DNA from: an uncultured Clostridia bacterium
GTDB taxonomy: Bacteria > Bacillota > Clostridia > Oscillospirales > Ruminococcaceae
Direction: 5' to 3'
NCBI GenBank assembly: GCA_946535685.1
Contig: CAMNDR010000056.1
Coordinates: forward strand, 1-6,536
DNA: 6,536 nt
The notes under the pieces are model-generated. The model was not told the origin of the DNA, did no database searches, and saw nothing but the letters and a program-made list of their open reading frames with translations. Each line of letters opens with the position of its first letter. Positions within the stretch are counted from its first letter, which is position 1. A program made the position numbers and the translations under genes. Positions 1 through 5,488 of this stretch are shown here, one piece after another.

Positions 1-894
1 GTCACCGTCACCCGCACGGACGGCAAGCCCGTCGGCACGGTGGAAAGCTTCCGCAAGCTCGGCGAGGACGACAGCTATTATGCCGTCTGGAGCACCGTTA
101 CCTCCAACGAATCCACCGTTACCGTTCCGGTGCTTCTGACACCCAAGAAGCCGTTCAGCGGCGAAGTACAGCTTGGCATCAGCATGCAGATCGCCGATGC
201 CGACGGCAGCATTGTTCCGGCCGAGCAGATCAGCGAAGCGGCATTCGCACTGACGATCACGGAGCCCCGCTCCGTTGAGCTGAAGCTCCCGCCGATTCCG
301 GCGCTTTCCCCCGGCGAGACATACCACTTCAATGCAGAGATGATCCTTTCCTCCGCTGAGGATTTCAAGGCGGTGAAATCCGGCGGCGCAGGCTTTTCCG
401 ATGCCTATTCGGTCACCTGGGAAACCGTGGTCTTTGACCAGGAAGGCCAGACCAGCTATCAGATCCCGTTCACGATCACACTCGGAGACAATGCAGAAGG
501 CACCATCGAGGTGAATCTTGCTGAGAACATGTATCCGTTCATTTATAATGACGGCAACGGTATTGCCACCAAGGATATCATCACCGTAGATCCCCTGATG
601 ATCGCCGTCAAGGACGGTACAGAGGCATTTGATCCCGCAGCCGTAGAAGGCCTCGGCGATCTCAACGGTGATTCCACGGTCAATGCATCCGATGCGGCGA
701 TGATGCTCATTGCAGCCGCAAAGATCGGCGCAGGCAATGAATCCGGCCTGACACCTGCCCAGGAGAAGCAGGCAGACCTCAACGGCGACGGCATCGTCAA
801 CGCCAGCGATGCAGCACTCACACTGCAGTACGCTGCCATGATCGGCGCCGGCGGCGAGGGTACCCTTGCCGACTACCTCAAGGCACGCAAGTAA
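1..894 (+). CDS. C-terminal part of a dockerin-containing (cellulosomal) protein, 5' truncated
   Basis: The frame is open from base 1 to a TAA at 892-894, giving 297 visible residues; the start, signal peptide and any catalytic module lie to the left of the window. A GTG at base 40 is in frame but has no reason to be the true start. Residues 220-285 form a type I dockerin. They carry two F-hand calcium loops, DLNGDSTVNASD (D220, N222, D224, N228, D231) and DLNGDGIVNASD (D259, N261, D263, N267, D270), each followed by an Ala/Leu-rich helix ending in IGAG. Dockerins bind cohesins and so anchor enzymes or structural proteins in a cellulosome outside the cell. Loop positions 10-11 are Ala-Ser in both repeats, the internal symmetry linked to dual-mode cohesin binding. 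Residues 1 to about 215 are Thr/Val/Pro/Asp-rich and look like beta-sandwich modules. I see no glycosidase motif in them and do not recognise the family. The dockerin call is very safe; the overall function is unknown. Confidence 0.9.
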   Translation, partial: VTVTRTDGKPVGTVESFRKLGEDDSYYAVWSTVTSNESTVTVPVLLTPKKPFSGEVQLGISMQIADADGSIVPAEQISEAAFALTITEPRSVELKLPPIPALSPGETYHFNAEMILSSAEDFKAVKSGGAGFSDAYSVTWETVVFDQEGQTSYQIPFTITLGDNAEGTIEVNLAENMYPFIYNDGNGIATKDIITVDPLMIAVKDGTEAFDPAAVEGLGDLNGDSTVNASDAAMMLIAAAKIGAGNESGLTPAQEKQADLNGDGIVNASDAALTLQYAAMIGAGGEGTLADYLKARK

Positions 895-911
895 TACCGC
901 ATATAACAAAC

Positions 912-940
912 CAGCCGCACCCTTTCACCGGGTGCGGCTG
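912..940. terminator. Hairpin terminator between convergent genes, probably bidirectional
   Basis: CAGCCGCACCC (912-922) pairs perfectly with GGGTGCGGCTG (930-940) around a 7-nt loop, making an 11-bp GC-rich stem. Read leftward, it begins 17 nt after the stop of the cyclophilin-like gene and is followed by a U-rich tail (GTTTGTTATAT), as expected for an intrinsic terminator. Read rightward, it begins 17 nt after the dockerin gene stop but is followed by a weaker tail (TTGCTAT). It therefore fits the leftward cysS unit best and may serve both genes. Confidence 0.85.
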
Positions 941-957
941 TTGCTATGTACGGAATC

Positions 958-1827
958 TCACGGCTGCGCAGATGTGCCCGTCTCCGTCGGAAACTCAAAA
1001 TGCTCGACCGGCTGCAGCTCATTCATGGCGGCGTCCTCCTCACCGTAGGTGGAGAGCGTCACGGTGAGGATCTTGATATCCTCCTGCGGCGGGGTATAAC
1101 CGCCGGTATGCTCTGCCTGCAAGGGCGCTGCGCAGATCTCATCAATGACATCCAGCCCCGCATAGGTCTGGCCGAACACGGCGACCTGCTGGGAGAAATT
1201 CGGCACACCGCCCCAGCTCAGGAAGGTATCTGCCAGCACGGCGCTGGCGGATGCTTCCCGGAACTCCTGCAGGAATTCCTCATCCGAAAAATCCACCGTA
1301 CCGAGCAGCATGAAGCGGCTGCCGGTGTATTTTTCCTCCGTCTTGAACAGACGCTTGGTGAAGCTGGTATCCGTCGCCGTGGTCATGGAGCACAGCGCCC
1401 CCCTGAACGGCCAGAGATCCTGGTGCAGCTCCCGCGGGATCCGTTCCTGCGCCTCCGTGGCACCATCGGGCAGATCACCGAGCACATTTTTCGCACCGGC
1501 GGCAAAATAGACATCGTTCTTTGCCTCGAACACATAGGTATCATTATAATACCCCGTTTCTGCCAGATGCTGGAACTGTGCCACCGTCTGCGGTGCATAT
1601 TCCGGATAGAGCACGCAGCGGATCTCGCCCTTGGTCGTGGTGATGACCGCCGTCGGCGCACCCTGCGGGATCTCCTCCGTCTGGACAAGTCGGAGGGTAT
1701 CCGGATCAATATACGTATAGCCCTGATTCGAGATCATCACGATCAGGTAAAAGACGATAAAGCTGATGACGGCAGCTCCCATCAGGAACATGCCGAGGAT
1801 GGAGAGGGTTTTTTTTCTATTTTGCAT
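958..1827 (-). CDS. Membrane-anchored cyclophilin-like (PpiA/PpiB family) protein with degenerate active site
   Basis: The 289-residue protein starts at ATG 1827, with an AGGAAG ribosome-binding site (1834-1839) 6 nt upstream, and ends in TGA at 958-960. Residues 2-6 are basic (QNRKK), and about 8-32 form one hydrophobic segment without a lipobox cysteine. The N terminus is thus probably inside and the rest outside the membrane. Residues about 57-262 follow the cyclophilin fold: KGEIRCVLYPEYAPQTVAQF (66-85), RGALCSM (142-148), GSRFMLLGT (169-177) and VFGQTYAGLDVIDEI (217-231) match the family blocks. Cyclophilins isomerise Xaa-Pro bonds. Here the segment that normally reads FHRVIPGFMIQGG is VFEAKNDVYFAAG (99-111), so the catalytic Arg is Glu101, the His is Phe100 and the Gln is Ala109. 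By inference it is a weak or non-catalytic folding or binding protein. The C-terminal tail (263-289) is acidic and Pro/Thr-rich. It lies 48 nt after cysS with no promoter or terminator visible between them, so co-transcription is likely. Confidence 0.88.
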   Translation of the reverse strand: MQNRKKTLSILGMFLMGAAVISFIVFYLIVMISNQGYTYIDPDTLRLVQTEEIPQGAPTAVITTTKGEIRCVLYPEYAPQTVAQFQHLAETGYYNDTYVFEAKNDVYFAAGAKNVLGDLPDGATEAQERIPRELHQDLWPFRGALCSMTTATDTSFTKRLFKTEEKYTGSRFMLLGTVDFSDEEFLQEFREASASAVLADTFLSWGGVPNFSQQVAVFGQTYAGLDVIDEICAAPLQAEHTGGYTPPQEDIKILTVTLSTYGEEDAAMNELQPVEHFEFPTETGTSAQP

Positions 1828-1833
1828 GGGGCA

Positions 1834-1839
1834 CTTCCT
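1834..1839 (-). promoter_or_regulatory. Ribosome-binding site of the cyclophilin-like gene
   Basis: On the minus strand AGGAAG sits 6 nt before the ATG at 1827-1825, which supports that start. Confidence 0.7.
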
Positions 1840-1875
1840 TTGATTCGCATAAACGATAGTTGCAAAGCAGACAGC

Positions 1876-3270
1876 TTACAGCTTCTTGATCTCCACGCCC
1901 TGCCGTGTCTCACGGACGGCATAGCCGAGCTTGGCGATCTCGTCACGCAGGCGGTCAGCCTCCGCGAAATCCTTCGCCTTGCGGGCAGCAGCACGCTGCT
2001 CCACGAGGTCAAGCACCTCCTGCGGTACAGCATCCTCCTTGCGCTCATACAGCAGACCCAGCACGCCGGTCAGCTCGTTGAACACCGCAAGACCTGCTTC
2101 GAGCTGCTCCTTGGATACTGCCGCATCCGATGCCATGATGTTCAGCTCACGCACCAGCTCAAAGACTGCCGTCAGACCGTCCGCCGTGTTCAGATCATCC
2201 TCCAGTGCGGCGATGAAATCCGCTCTTGCCTTGTCAAATACAGCCTGTGCAGCGGGGTCGATGCTGCCGGACTTCGCATTGCCGATCGCCGCCGTCACCG
2301 TGTCACGGCACTGGTAGAGCCGGTCGAGCGATGCCTTGCAGGCTTCGAGCAGATCGGCCGTGTAATTCATCGGCGCACGGTACTGCGCCTGGATCATGAG
2401 ATAACGGATGACCTCATAGCCGTACTGTGCGGCAACGTCACGGGTCAGGAAGAAATTGCCCAGGGATTTGGACATCTTCTTGTGATCCACATTGATATGG
2501 CCGTTGTGCATCCAGTAATGCGCAAACGGCACGCCGTTGGCAGCTTCGGACTGTGCGATCTCATTTTCATGATGCGGAAAGATCAGATCATGACCGCCGC
2601 AGTGCAGGTCGATCGTCTCGCCAAGCGTGTCCTTCGCCATGCACGAGCATTCGATATGCCAGCCGGGTCTGCCGGGGCCCCACGGGGAATCCCAGTGCTG
2701 CTCGTCAGTGCCGCAGCCCTTCCAGAGCGCAAAGTCGAGCGGATCTTCCTTGCTGTCATTGATATCCACACGGGCACCGGCGATCAGATCGTCCAGCGAC
2801 TGGCCGGAGAGCTTGCCGTAGCCGGCGAACTTGCGGGTGCGGTAGTATACATCGCCGCCCGCCTGATAGGCAAAGCCCTTGTCCATGAGCGTCTGGATGA
2901 AGGCGATGATCTTTTCGATATACAGAGACACCTTCGGGTGAACCGTCGCAGGACGGACATTCAGCCCCTTTGCATCCTTTTCATATTCTGCAATGTATTT
3001 TTCAGAGGTCTCCTCCGGTGTCAGTCCCTCCTGTGCCGCCTGGCGGATGATCTTGTCGTTGACATCGGTGTAGTTCTGGACGAAGGTCACCTCATAGCCT
3101 CTGTACTCCAGAAAGCGGCGGAATACGTCAAAGACACAGATCGGGCGTGCATTGCCGATGTGGATGAAATTATAGACCGTCGGCCCGCAGACATACATGC
3201 GGACCTTGTTCGGTTCCATCGTCTTGAATTCCTCTTTTTTGCCGGTAAGGGTGTTGAAAACCTGCAGCAT
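1876..3270 (-). CDS. cysS: Cysteine--tRNA ligase (CysRS, class I)
   Basis: This cytoplasmic enzyme uses ATP to charge tRNA-Cys with cysteine for protein synthesis. The protein has 464 residues, the usual length for bacterial CysRS. The family opening MLQVFNTLTGKKEEF leads to CGPTVYNFIHIGN, which carries the first zinc ligand Cys28 and the HIGH-type motif HIGN (37-40). GWHIECSCMA (204-213) supplies Cys208, and HCGGHDLIFPHHENEIAQ (223-240) supplies His233 and Glu237; together these complete the family zinc site that selects cysteine. KMSKS is at 265-269. The C-terminal part holds the helical anticodon-binding region (AAARKAKDFAEADRLRDEIAKLG). I chose ATG at 3270 rather than the upstream in-frame GTG at 3303, because GGAGGT lies 6 nt before this ATG and homology begins here. 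The gene has its own strong promoter and a leader of about 117 nt. No T-box sequence is visible in that leader. The cyclophilin-like gene follows downstream. Confidence 0.98.
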   Translation of the reverse strand: MLQVFNTLTGKKEEFKTMEPNKVRMYVCGPTVYNFIHIGNARPICVFDVFRRFLEYRGYEVTFVQNYTDVNDKIIRQAAQEGLTPEETSEKYIAEYEKDAKGLNVRPATVHPKVSLYIEKIIAFIQTLMDKGFAYQAGGDVYYRTRKFAGYGKLSGQSLDDLIAGARVDINDSKEDPLDFALWKGCGTDEQHWDSPWGPGRPGWHIECSCMAKDTLGETIDLHCGGHDLIFPHHENEIAQSEAANGVPFAHYWMHNGHINVDHKKMSKSLGNFFLTRDVAAQYGYEVIRYLMIQAQYRAPMNYTADLLEACKASLDRLYQCRDTVTAAIGNAKSGSIDPAAQAVFDKARADFIAALEDDLNTADGLTAVFELVRELNIMASDAAVSKEQLEAGLAVFNELTGVLGLLYERKEDAVPQEVLDLVEQRAAARKAKDFAEADRLRDEIAKLGYAVRETRQGVEIKKL

Positions 3271-3276
3271 GGTACT

Positions 3277-3282
3277 ACCTCC
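3277..3282 (-). promoter_or_regulatory. Strong Shine-Dalgarno of cysS (decides the start)
   Basis: On the minus strand GGAGGT is followed by a 6-nt spacer and the ATG at 3270-3268. This excludes the in-frame GTG at 3303, which would lie upstream of the ribosome-binding site. Confidence 0.9.
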
Positions 3283-3305
3283 AATATAATGGTCAGGATT
3301 CACTG

Positions 3306-3384
3306 TTAAGGCAATACCGCACAGAGCTGGTGGTGCAGATGTGCAGCCAAGCCGTCAGGCGGGCTTTGTGCGGTGTTGCCTTAA
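3306..3384. repeat. 79-bp branched inverted repeat (MITE-like element or structured leader)
   Basis: The left arm 3306-3327 begins TTAAGGCAATACCGCACAGA; the right arm 3363-3384 ends GTGCGGTGTTGCCTTAA. They pair over 22 bp with two exceptions (3315/3375 and 3324/3366), which are T/G, so they are wobble pairs in rightward RNA and A-C mismatches in leftward RNA. Inside the 35-nt centre are two smaller hairpins: TGGTGCA (3331-3337) with TGCA-g-CCA (3342-3349), and GCC (3351-3353) with GGC (3358-3360). The whole could fold as a three-branched structure. Both ends are TTAA. It lies between the cysS promoter and cysS, so the leftward transcript would begin about 3-4 nt before the stem. No T-run follows on either side, so it is not a typical terminator. 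Whether it is a small non-autonomous mobile repeat or a leader structure is inference. Confidence 0.75.
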
Positions 3385-3393
3385 TACTATCTT

Positions 3394-3422
3394 ATTATAG
3401 CGGATTCCTCTATATTTGTCAA
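3394..3422 (-). promoter_or_regulatory. cysS promoter, consensus sigma-A/sigma-70 type
   Basis: On the minus strand TTGACA (3422-3417) and TATAAT (3399-3394) are separated by exactly 17 nt, a perfect match to consensus in both boxes and in spacing. Transcription would start near 3387, at the outer edge of the inverted repeat, leaving a leader of about 117 nt before the cysS ATG. Such a promoter suggests strong constitutive expression of cysS and the gene after it. Confidence 0.9.
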
Positions 3423-3480
3423 GGTGTGTGTGGTGGTGCTGTGCGGTGCCGCCGCAGGCGGAGATCTTCAGGATCACATA

Positions 3481-3549
3481 CAGTATCATTATCAGTATCA
3501 CTATCACTAACAGTATCAGTATCATTATCAGTATCAGTATCAGTATCAT
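3481..3549. repeat. Hexanucleotide tandem repeat, consensus CAGTAT, 11 units plus CAT
   Basis: Reading in phase from 3481 there are eleven 6-bp units: seven exact CAGTAT, two CATTAT, one CACTAT and one CACTAA, followed by a partial CAT. The 18-bp block CAGTATCATTATCAGTAT occurs twice, at 3481-3498 and 3517-3534, exactly 36 bp apart, which suggests a larger duplication within the array. It ends about 122 bp before the hrcA -35 box and starts about 58 bp behind the cysS -35 box. The unit has no stop codon in some frames on both strands, which creates spurious Ser/Ile- and Asp/Thr-repeat open frames. Confidence 0.95.
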
Positions 3550-3635
3550 GCAGCTTTTGGCTGCTTTTGCTGCCAAATGGCAGAAACCGGTGTACCGCTT
3601 CCGCAAATTGTGCAGAATCAGGCAAAGAACGCCGC

Positions 3636-3662
3636 GTATTTTGGCGAAAGTGCCAAAAATAC
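3636..3662. promoter_or_regulatory. Palindrome just upstream of the hrcA promoter, possible operator
   Basis: GTATTTTGGC (3636-3645) and GCCAAAAATAC (3652-3662) are complementary apart from one extra base in the right arm, around the 6-nt centre GAAAGT. It ends 9 nt before the -35 box of hrcA. The position suits an activator or second regulator, but I recognise no known operator; it does not match the CtsR heptad repeat. There is no U-run, so it is not a terminator. Confidence 0.4.
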
Positions 3663-3671
3663 AGAATCCAC

Positions 3672-3700
3672 TTGACATCGGGATAAAAAGGTGGTACACT
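3672..3700 (+). promoter_or_regulatory. hrcA-grpE-dnaK operon promoter, sigma-A type
   Basis: TTGACA (3672-3677) and TACACT (3695-3700) are 17 nt apart. The start point would fall near 3707, inside the CIRCE element, so HrcA bound to CIRCE would block initiation or early elongation. Confidence 0.9.
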
Positions 3701-3704
3701 AAAC

Positions 3705-3731
3705 TTAGCACTCAGGGAGTTGGAGTGCTAA
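3705..3731 (+). promoter_or_regulatory. CIRCE operator (HrcA-binding site)
   Basis: TTAGCACTC (3705-3713), a 9-nt spacer AGGGAGTTG, and GAGTGCTAA (3723-3731) make an exact match to the CIRCE inverted repeat. It lies directly after the -10 box and before hrcA, the classic arrangement for HrcA autoregulation of a class I heat-shock operon. Confidence 0.98.
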
Positions 3732-3756
3732 CACTTCAAAACAATGACTGCCAGAA

Positions 3757-3761
3757 AGGAG
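3757..3761 (+). promoter_or_regulatory. Ribosome-binding site of hrcA (TTG start)
   Basis: AGGAG in the context GAAAGGAGAG lies 11 nt before TTG 3773, a slightly long spacing. With a non-ATG start codon it may keep HrcA synthesis low compared with the chaperones on the same transcript; that effect is inference. Confidence 0.65.
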
Positions 3762-3772
3762 AGCGTATTCCT

Positions 3773-4828
3773 TTGAATGAGCGGAAGCTGAAGATCCTGG
3801 CGGCCGTGGTGGAGGAGTATGTGCGTACCGGTGAGCCGGTCGGCTCTAAGGTCATTGCCAATCTGCCGGAGATCGGCGTTTCCGCCGCAACTGTCCGGAA
3901 TGATATGGCGATGCTTGAGCAGCTCGGCTTTCTTGAGCAGCCTCATACCTCTGCCGGCAGAATCCCGACGATCAGCGGATACCGGCTGTATATTGAAAAG
4001 ATCATGAATCCCCCCGCTTTGCCGGAGGAAGAACGTGAACGGCTTGACCACATGCTGGCCGAGCAGGGCCCCATGACCGGGGAGCTGCTCATCCAGAATG
4101 CCACGACGGCGCTTGCAGAGCTGACACAGTGCGCTGCGGTCGTCTCAGACTTCTCCCCGAAATTCTCGGTGATCTCCAAGGTCGAGGTCATCCCGGCAGG
4201 CAAGCGTGTCTATGTGGTGCTGCTCATTACTTCGGGCGGAGCAATCAAGAATAAGGCATGCCGGCTGGAGTTCGATCTCACGAACGAGCAGCTCAGCATG
4301 TTCTCCGATTACCTCGCCAAGCACCTCGAGGGTGTTTCCGTGGCGGATCTGTCCGACGAACGGATGGCAGACCTGGCGGCGGCGATGGGCGCCTATATGA
4401 TGACGATGGCACCGCTTGTGCAGGGCATCTGCGAGCTGTCAAGAGACCTGCAGCAGCATGCACTGACGTTCAGCGGTGAGAAGAACCTGTTCTCCTGCGA
4501 GGATCTGGATAAAATGGAGGTCGTGCGCTTCATCGAGCACAAGGAGGAGCTGGTAAGGCTCCTGGACGATTCCTTCAGCGGCATCCGGGTGATGTTCGGA
4601 AAGGACAGCGGGAGCTTTGTCATCGGCAATTCGAGCATGATCGTCTCGAAATACCGCAAGGGCGGCAAGAATGTCGGTTCCCTCGGTGTGATCGGCCCGA
4701 TGCGGCTGGATTACGCAAAGGTGATACCGTATCTTGAATATTTCTCAGAGAAAATCACGGATCTGATCACTGCGGAAAGCGACGATGCGCCGCCGGCAGA
4801 ACAGTCCGGAGAACAAGGAAAGGGGTGA
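3773..4828 (+). CDS. hrcA: Heat-inducible transcription repressor HrcA
   Basis: HrcA is the cytoplasmic repressor that binds CIRCE and shuts off chaperone operons when chaperone capacity is free. The protein has 351 residues, normal for the family. Residues 1 to about 75 are the winged-helix DNA-binding domain, opening NERKLKILAAVVEEYVRTGE and containing the hallmark VSAATVRNDMAMLEQLGFLE (36-55) and QPHTSAGRIPTISGYR (56-71). The middle and C-terminal parts form the dimerisation and GAF-like region, ending with the conserved LGVIGPMRLDYAKVIPYLEYF. The start is TTG at 3773, with AGGAG at 3757-3761 about 11 nt upstream. The nearby ATG at 3777 is out of frame, and no in-frame ATG or GTG precedes the conserved N terminus after the promoter. 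The frame stays open back to 3416, but that stretch precedes the promoter and includes the CIRCE. It is the first gene of the operon and regulates itself. Confidence 0.96.
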   Translation: MNERKLKILAAVVEEYVRTGEPVGSKVIANLPEIGVSAATVRNDMAMLEQLGFLEQPHTSAGRIPTISGYRLYIEKIMNPPALPEEERERLDHMLAEQGPMTGELLIQNATTALAELTQCAAVVSDFSPKFSVISKVEVIPAGKRVYVVLLITSGGAIKNKACRLEFDLTNEQLSMFSDYLAKHLEGVSVADLSDERMADLAAAMGAYMMTMAPLVQGICELSRDLQQHALTFSGEKNLFSCEDLDKMEVVRFIEHKEELVRLLDDSFSGIRVMFGKDSGSFVIGNSSMIVSKYRKGGKNVGSLGVIGPMRLDYAKVIPYLEYFSEKITDLITAESDDAPPAEQSGEQGKG

Positions 4829-4833
4829 GTCCC

Positions 4834-5391
4834 ATGACAGAAGAAAAAGAGGAACTGCAGGAAGAACTGACAGAAGATGAGATCACAGAAGAAGCTGACG
4901 AGGACATCACAGATGAGGATGTGACCGAGGAAGAAACAGCAGAAGAAGAGGAAGAGGAAGAGGATGCGGACGATGCACTCGAGCAGGAGCGGGAACGCTA
5001 TCTGCGGCTGTTCGCTGAATTTGACAATTTCCGCAAGCGTACCGCCAAGGAAAAGCAGGAGGCCTACGGTGATGCGACCGCACGCTGTATCGGCGATCTG
5101 CTCCCGGTGGTGGACAATTTCGAGCGTGCAGTGGATGCGCCGTGTACGGATGAGCAGTATCATTCCGGCATGGTCATGATCCTGACACAGCTCCGGAATT
5201 TCCTGGAAAAGGCAGGCGTGACGGAGATCGAAGCGCTGGGCGCTGCGTTCGACCCGAATATCCACAACGCCATCAAGCAGACGGAGGCTACCGAGGAATT
5301 CCCGGAAAACACCGTTTCCGAAGTCTTCCAGAAGGGCTACATGCTCAAGGATCGCCTGATCCGTCCGGCGATGGTGGCGGTCGCTAATTAG
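4834..5391 (+). CDS. grpE: Nucleotide exchange factor GrpE
   Basis: GrpE releases ADP from DnaK and so drives the chaperone cycle in the cytoplasm. The 185-residue protein has a strongly acidic, low-complexity N-terminal tail (1-49, including EEEEEEED). After it come the long dimerising helix, with the family motif RYLRLFAEFDNFRKRTAKEK (55-74), and LLPVVDNFERAV (89-100). The C-terminal beta domain that touches DnaK contains FDPNIHNAI (139-147) and ends VFQKGYMLKDRLIRPAMVAVA (164-184, slightly shortened here in description), the family C-terminal signature. I chose ATG 4834 because AAAGGGG ends about 8 nt before it. GTG 4825, which overlaps the hrcA stop, is an alternative that would add three residues. 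The gene starts 5 nt after hrcA, so translation is probably coupled. It is transcribed from the CIRCE-controlled promoter. Confidence 0.97.
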   Translation: MTEEKEELQEELTEDEITEEADEDITDEDVTEEETAEEEEEEEDADDALEQERERYLRLFAEFDNFRKRTAKEKQEAYGDATARCIGDLLPVVDNFERAVDAPCTDEQYHSGMVMILTQLRNFLEKAGVTEIEALGAAFDPNIHNAIKQTEATEEFPENTVSEVFQKGYMLKDRLIRPAMVAVAN

Positions 5392-5423
5392 CGGTGAAAT
5401 AAACACTGAGCCCGACAATTCCC

Positions 5424-5452
5424 GAAGCACTGCAGAATGCATGCAGCGCTTC
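5424..5452 (+). other. Intergenic hairpin between grpE and dnaK
   Basis: GAAGCACTGCA (5424-5434) and TGCAGCGCTTC (5442-5452) pair over 11 positions with one A-C mismatch, around the loop GAATGCA. No U-run follows, so it is not an intrinsic terminator. It sits in the 97-nt gap before dnaK and could be an mRNA processing or stability element that raises DnaK relative to HrcA and GrpE. That role is inference. Confidence 0.6.
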
Positions 5453-5488
5453 CTGAAACAAAGATAAACATGGAAAGGATGAACTATC

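Larger units (their letters stand above)
3271..3772. other. 502-bp divergent control region between cysS and hrcA
   Basis: No credible gene lies here. It holds the cysS leader with a branched inverted repeat, the cysS promoter, a small hairpin CCGCC-gca-GGCGG (3449-3461), the hexamer array (3481-3549), short hairpins GCAGC/GCTGC (3550-3564) and CTGCC/GGCAG (about 3571-3584), a palindrome at 3636-3662, and the hrcA promoter and CIRCE. Between 3423 and 3671 I see no promoter, and no RNA gene that I recognise. Open frames crossing it exist only because the hexamer repeat contains no stop codon in several frames. Confidence 0.8.

Noticed and set aside
946..3309. 787-codon open frame on the plus strand across both leftward genes
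   Set aside because: It runs antisense to cysS and the cyclophilin-like gene, both of which have clear family motifs and ribosome-binding sites. Its translation is Leu/Arg/His-rich and looks like a codon-bias shadow. No Shine-Dalgarno or domain is visible.
3306..3384. Intrinsic terminator
   Set aside because: The stem is long enough, but no U-run follows in either direction, and it would lie between cysS and its own promoter.
3271..3393. T-box riboswitch upstream of cysS
   Set aside because: The leader is only about 117 nt and contains no T-box sequence (AGGGTGGNACCGCG type), no Stem I motifs and no terminator/antiterminator pair.
3481..3549. CRISPR array
   Set aside because: The units are contiguous hexamers without spacers, and no cas gene is nearby.
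3643..3662. Sigma-54 promoter on the minus strand (TTGGCAC)
   Set aside because: The matching GC-containing -12 element is missing at the required spacing, and the bases are explained by the palindrome.
3355..3772. Repeat-rich open frames on both strands (Ser-Ile, Asp-Thr, Ile-Leu repeats), and a 5' extension of hrcA
   Set aside because: They come from the hexamer array lacking stop codons. The hrcA extension would have to start upstream of the hrcA promoter and read through CIRCE.
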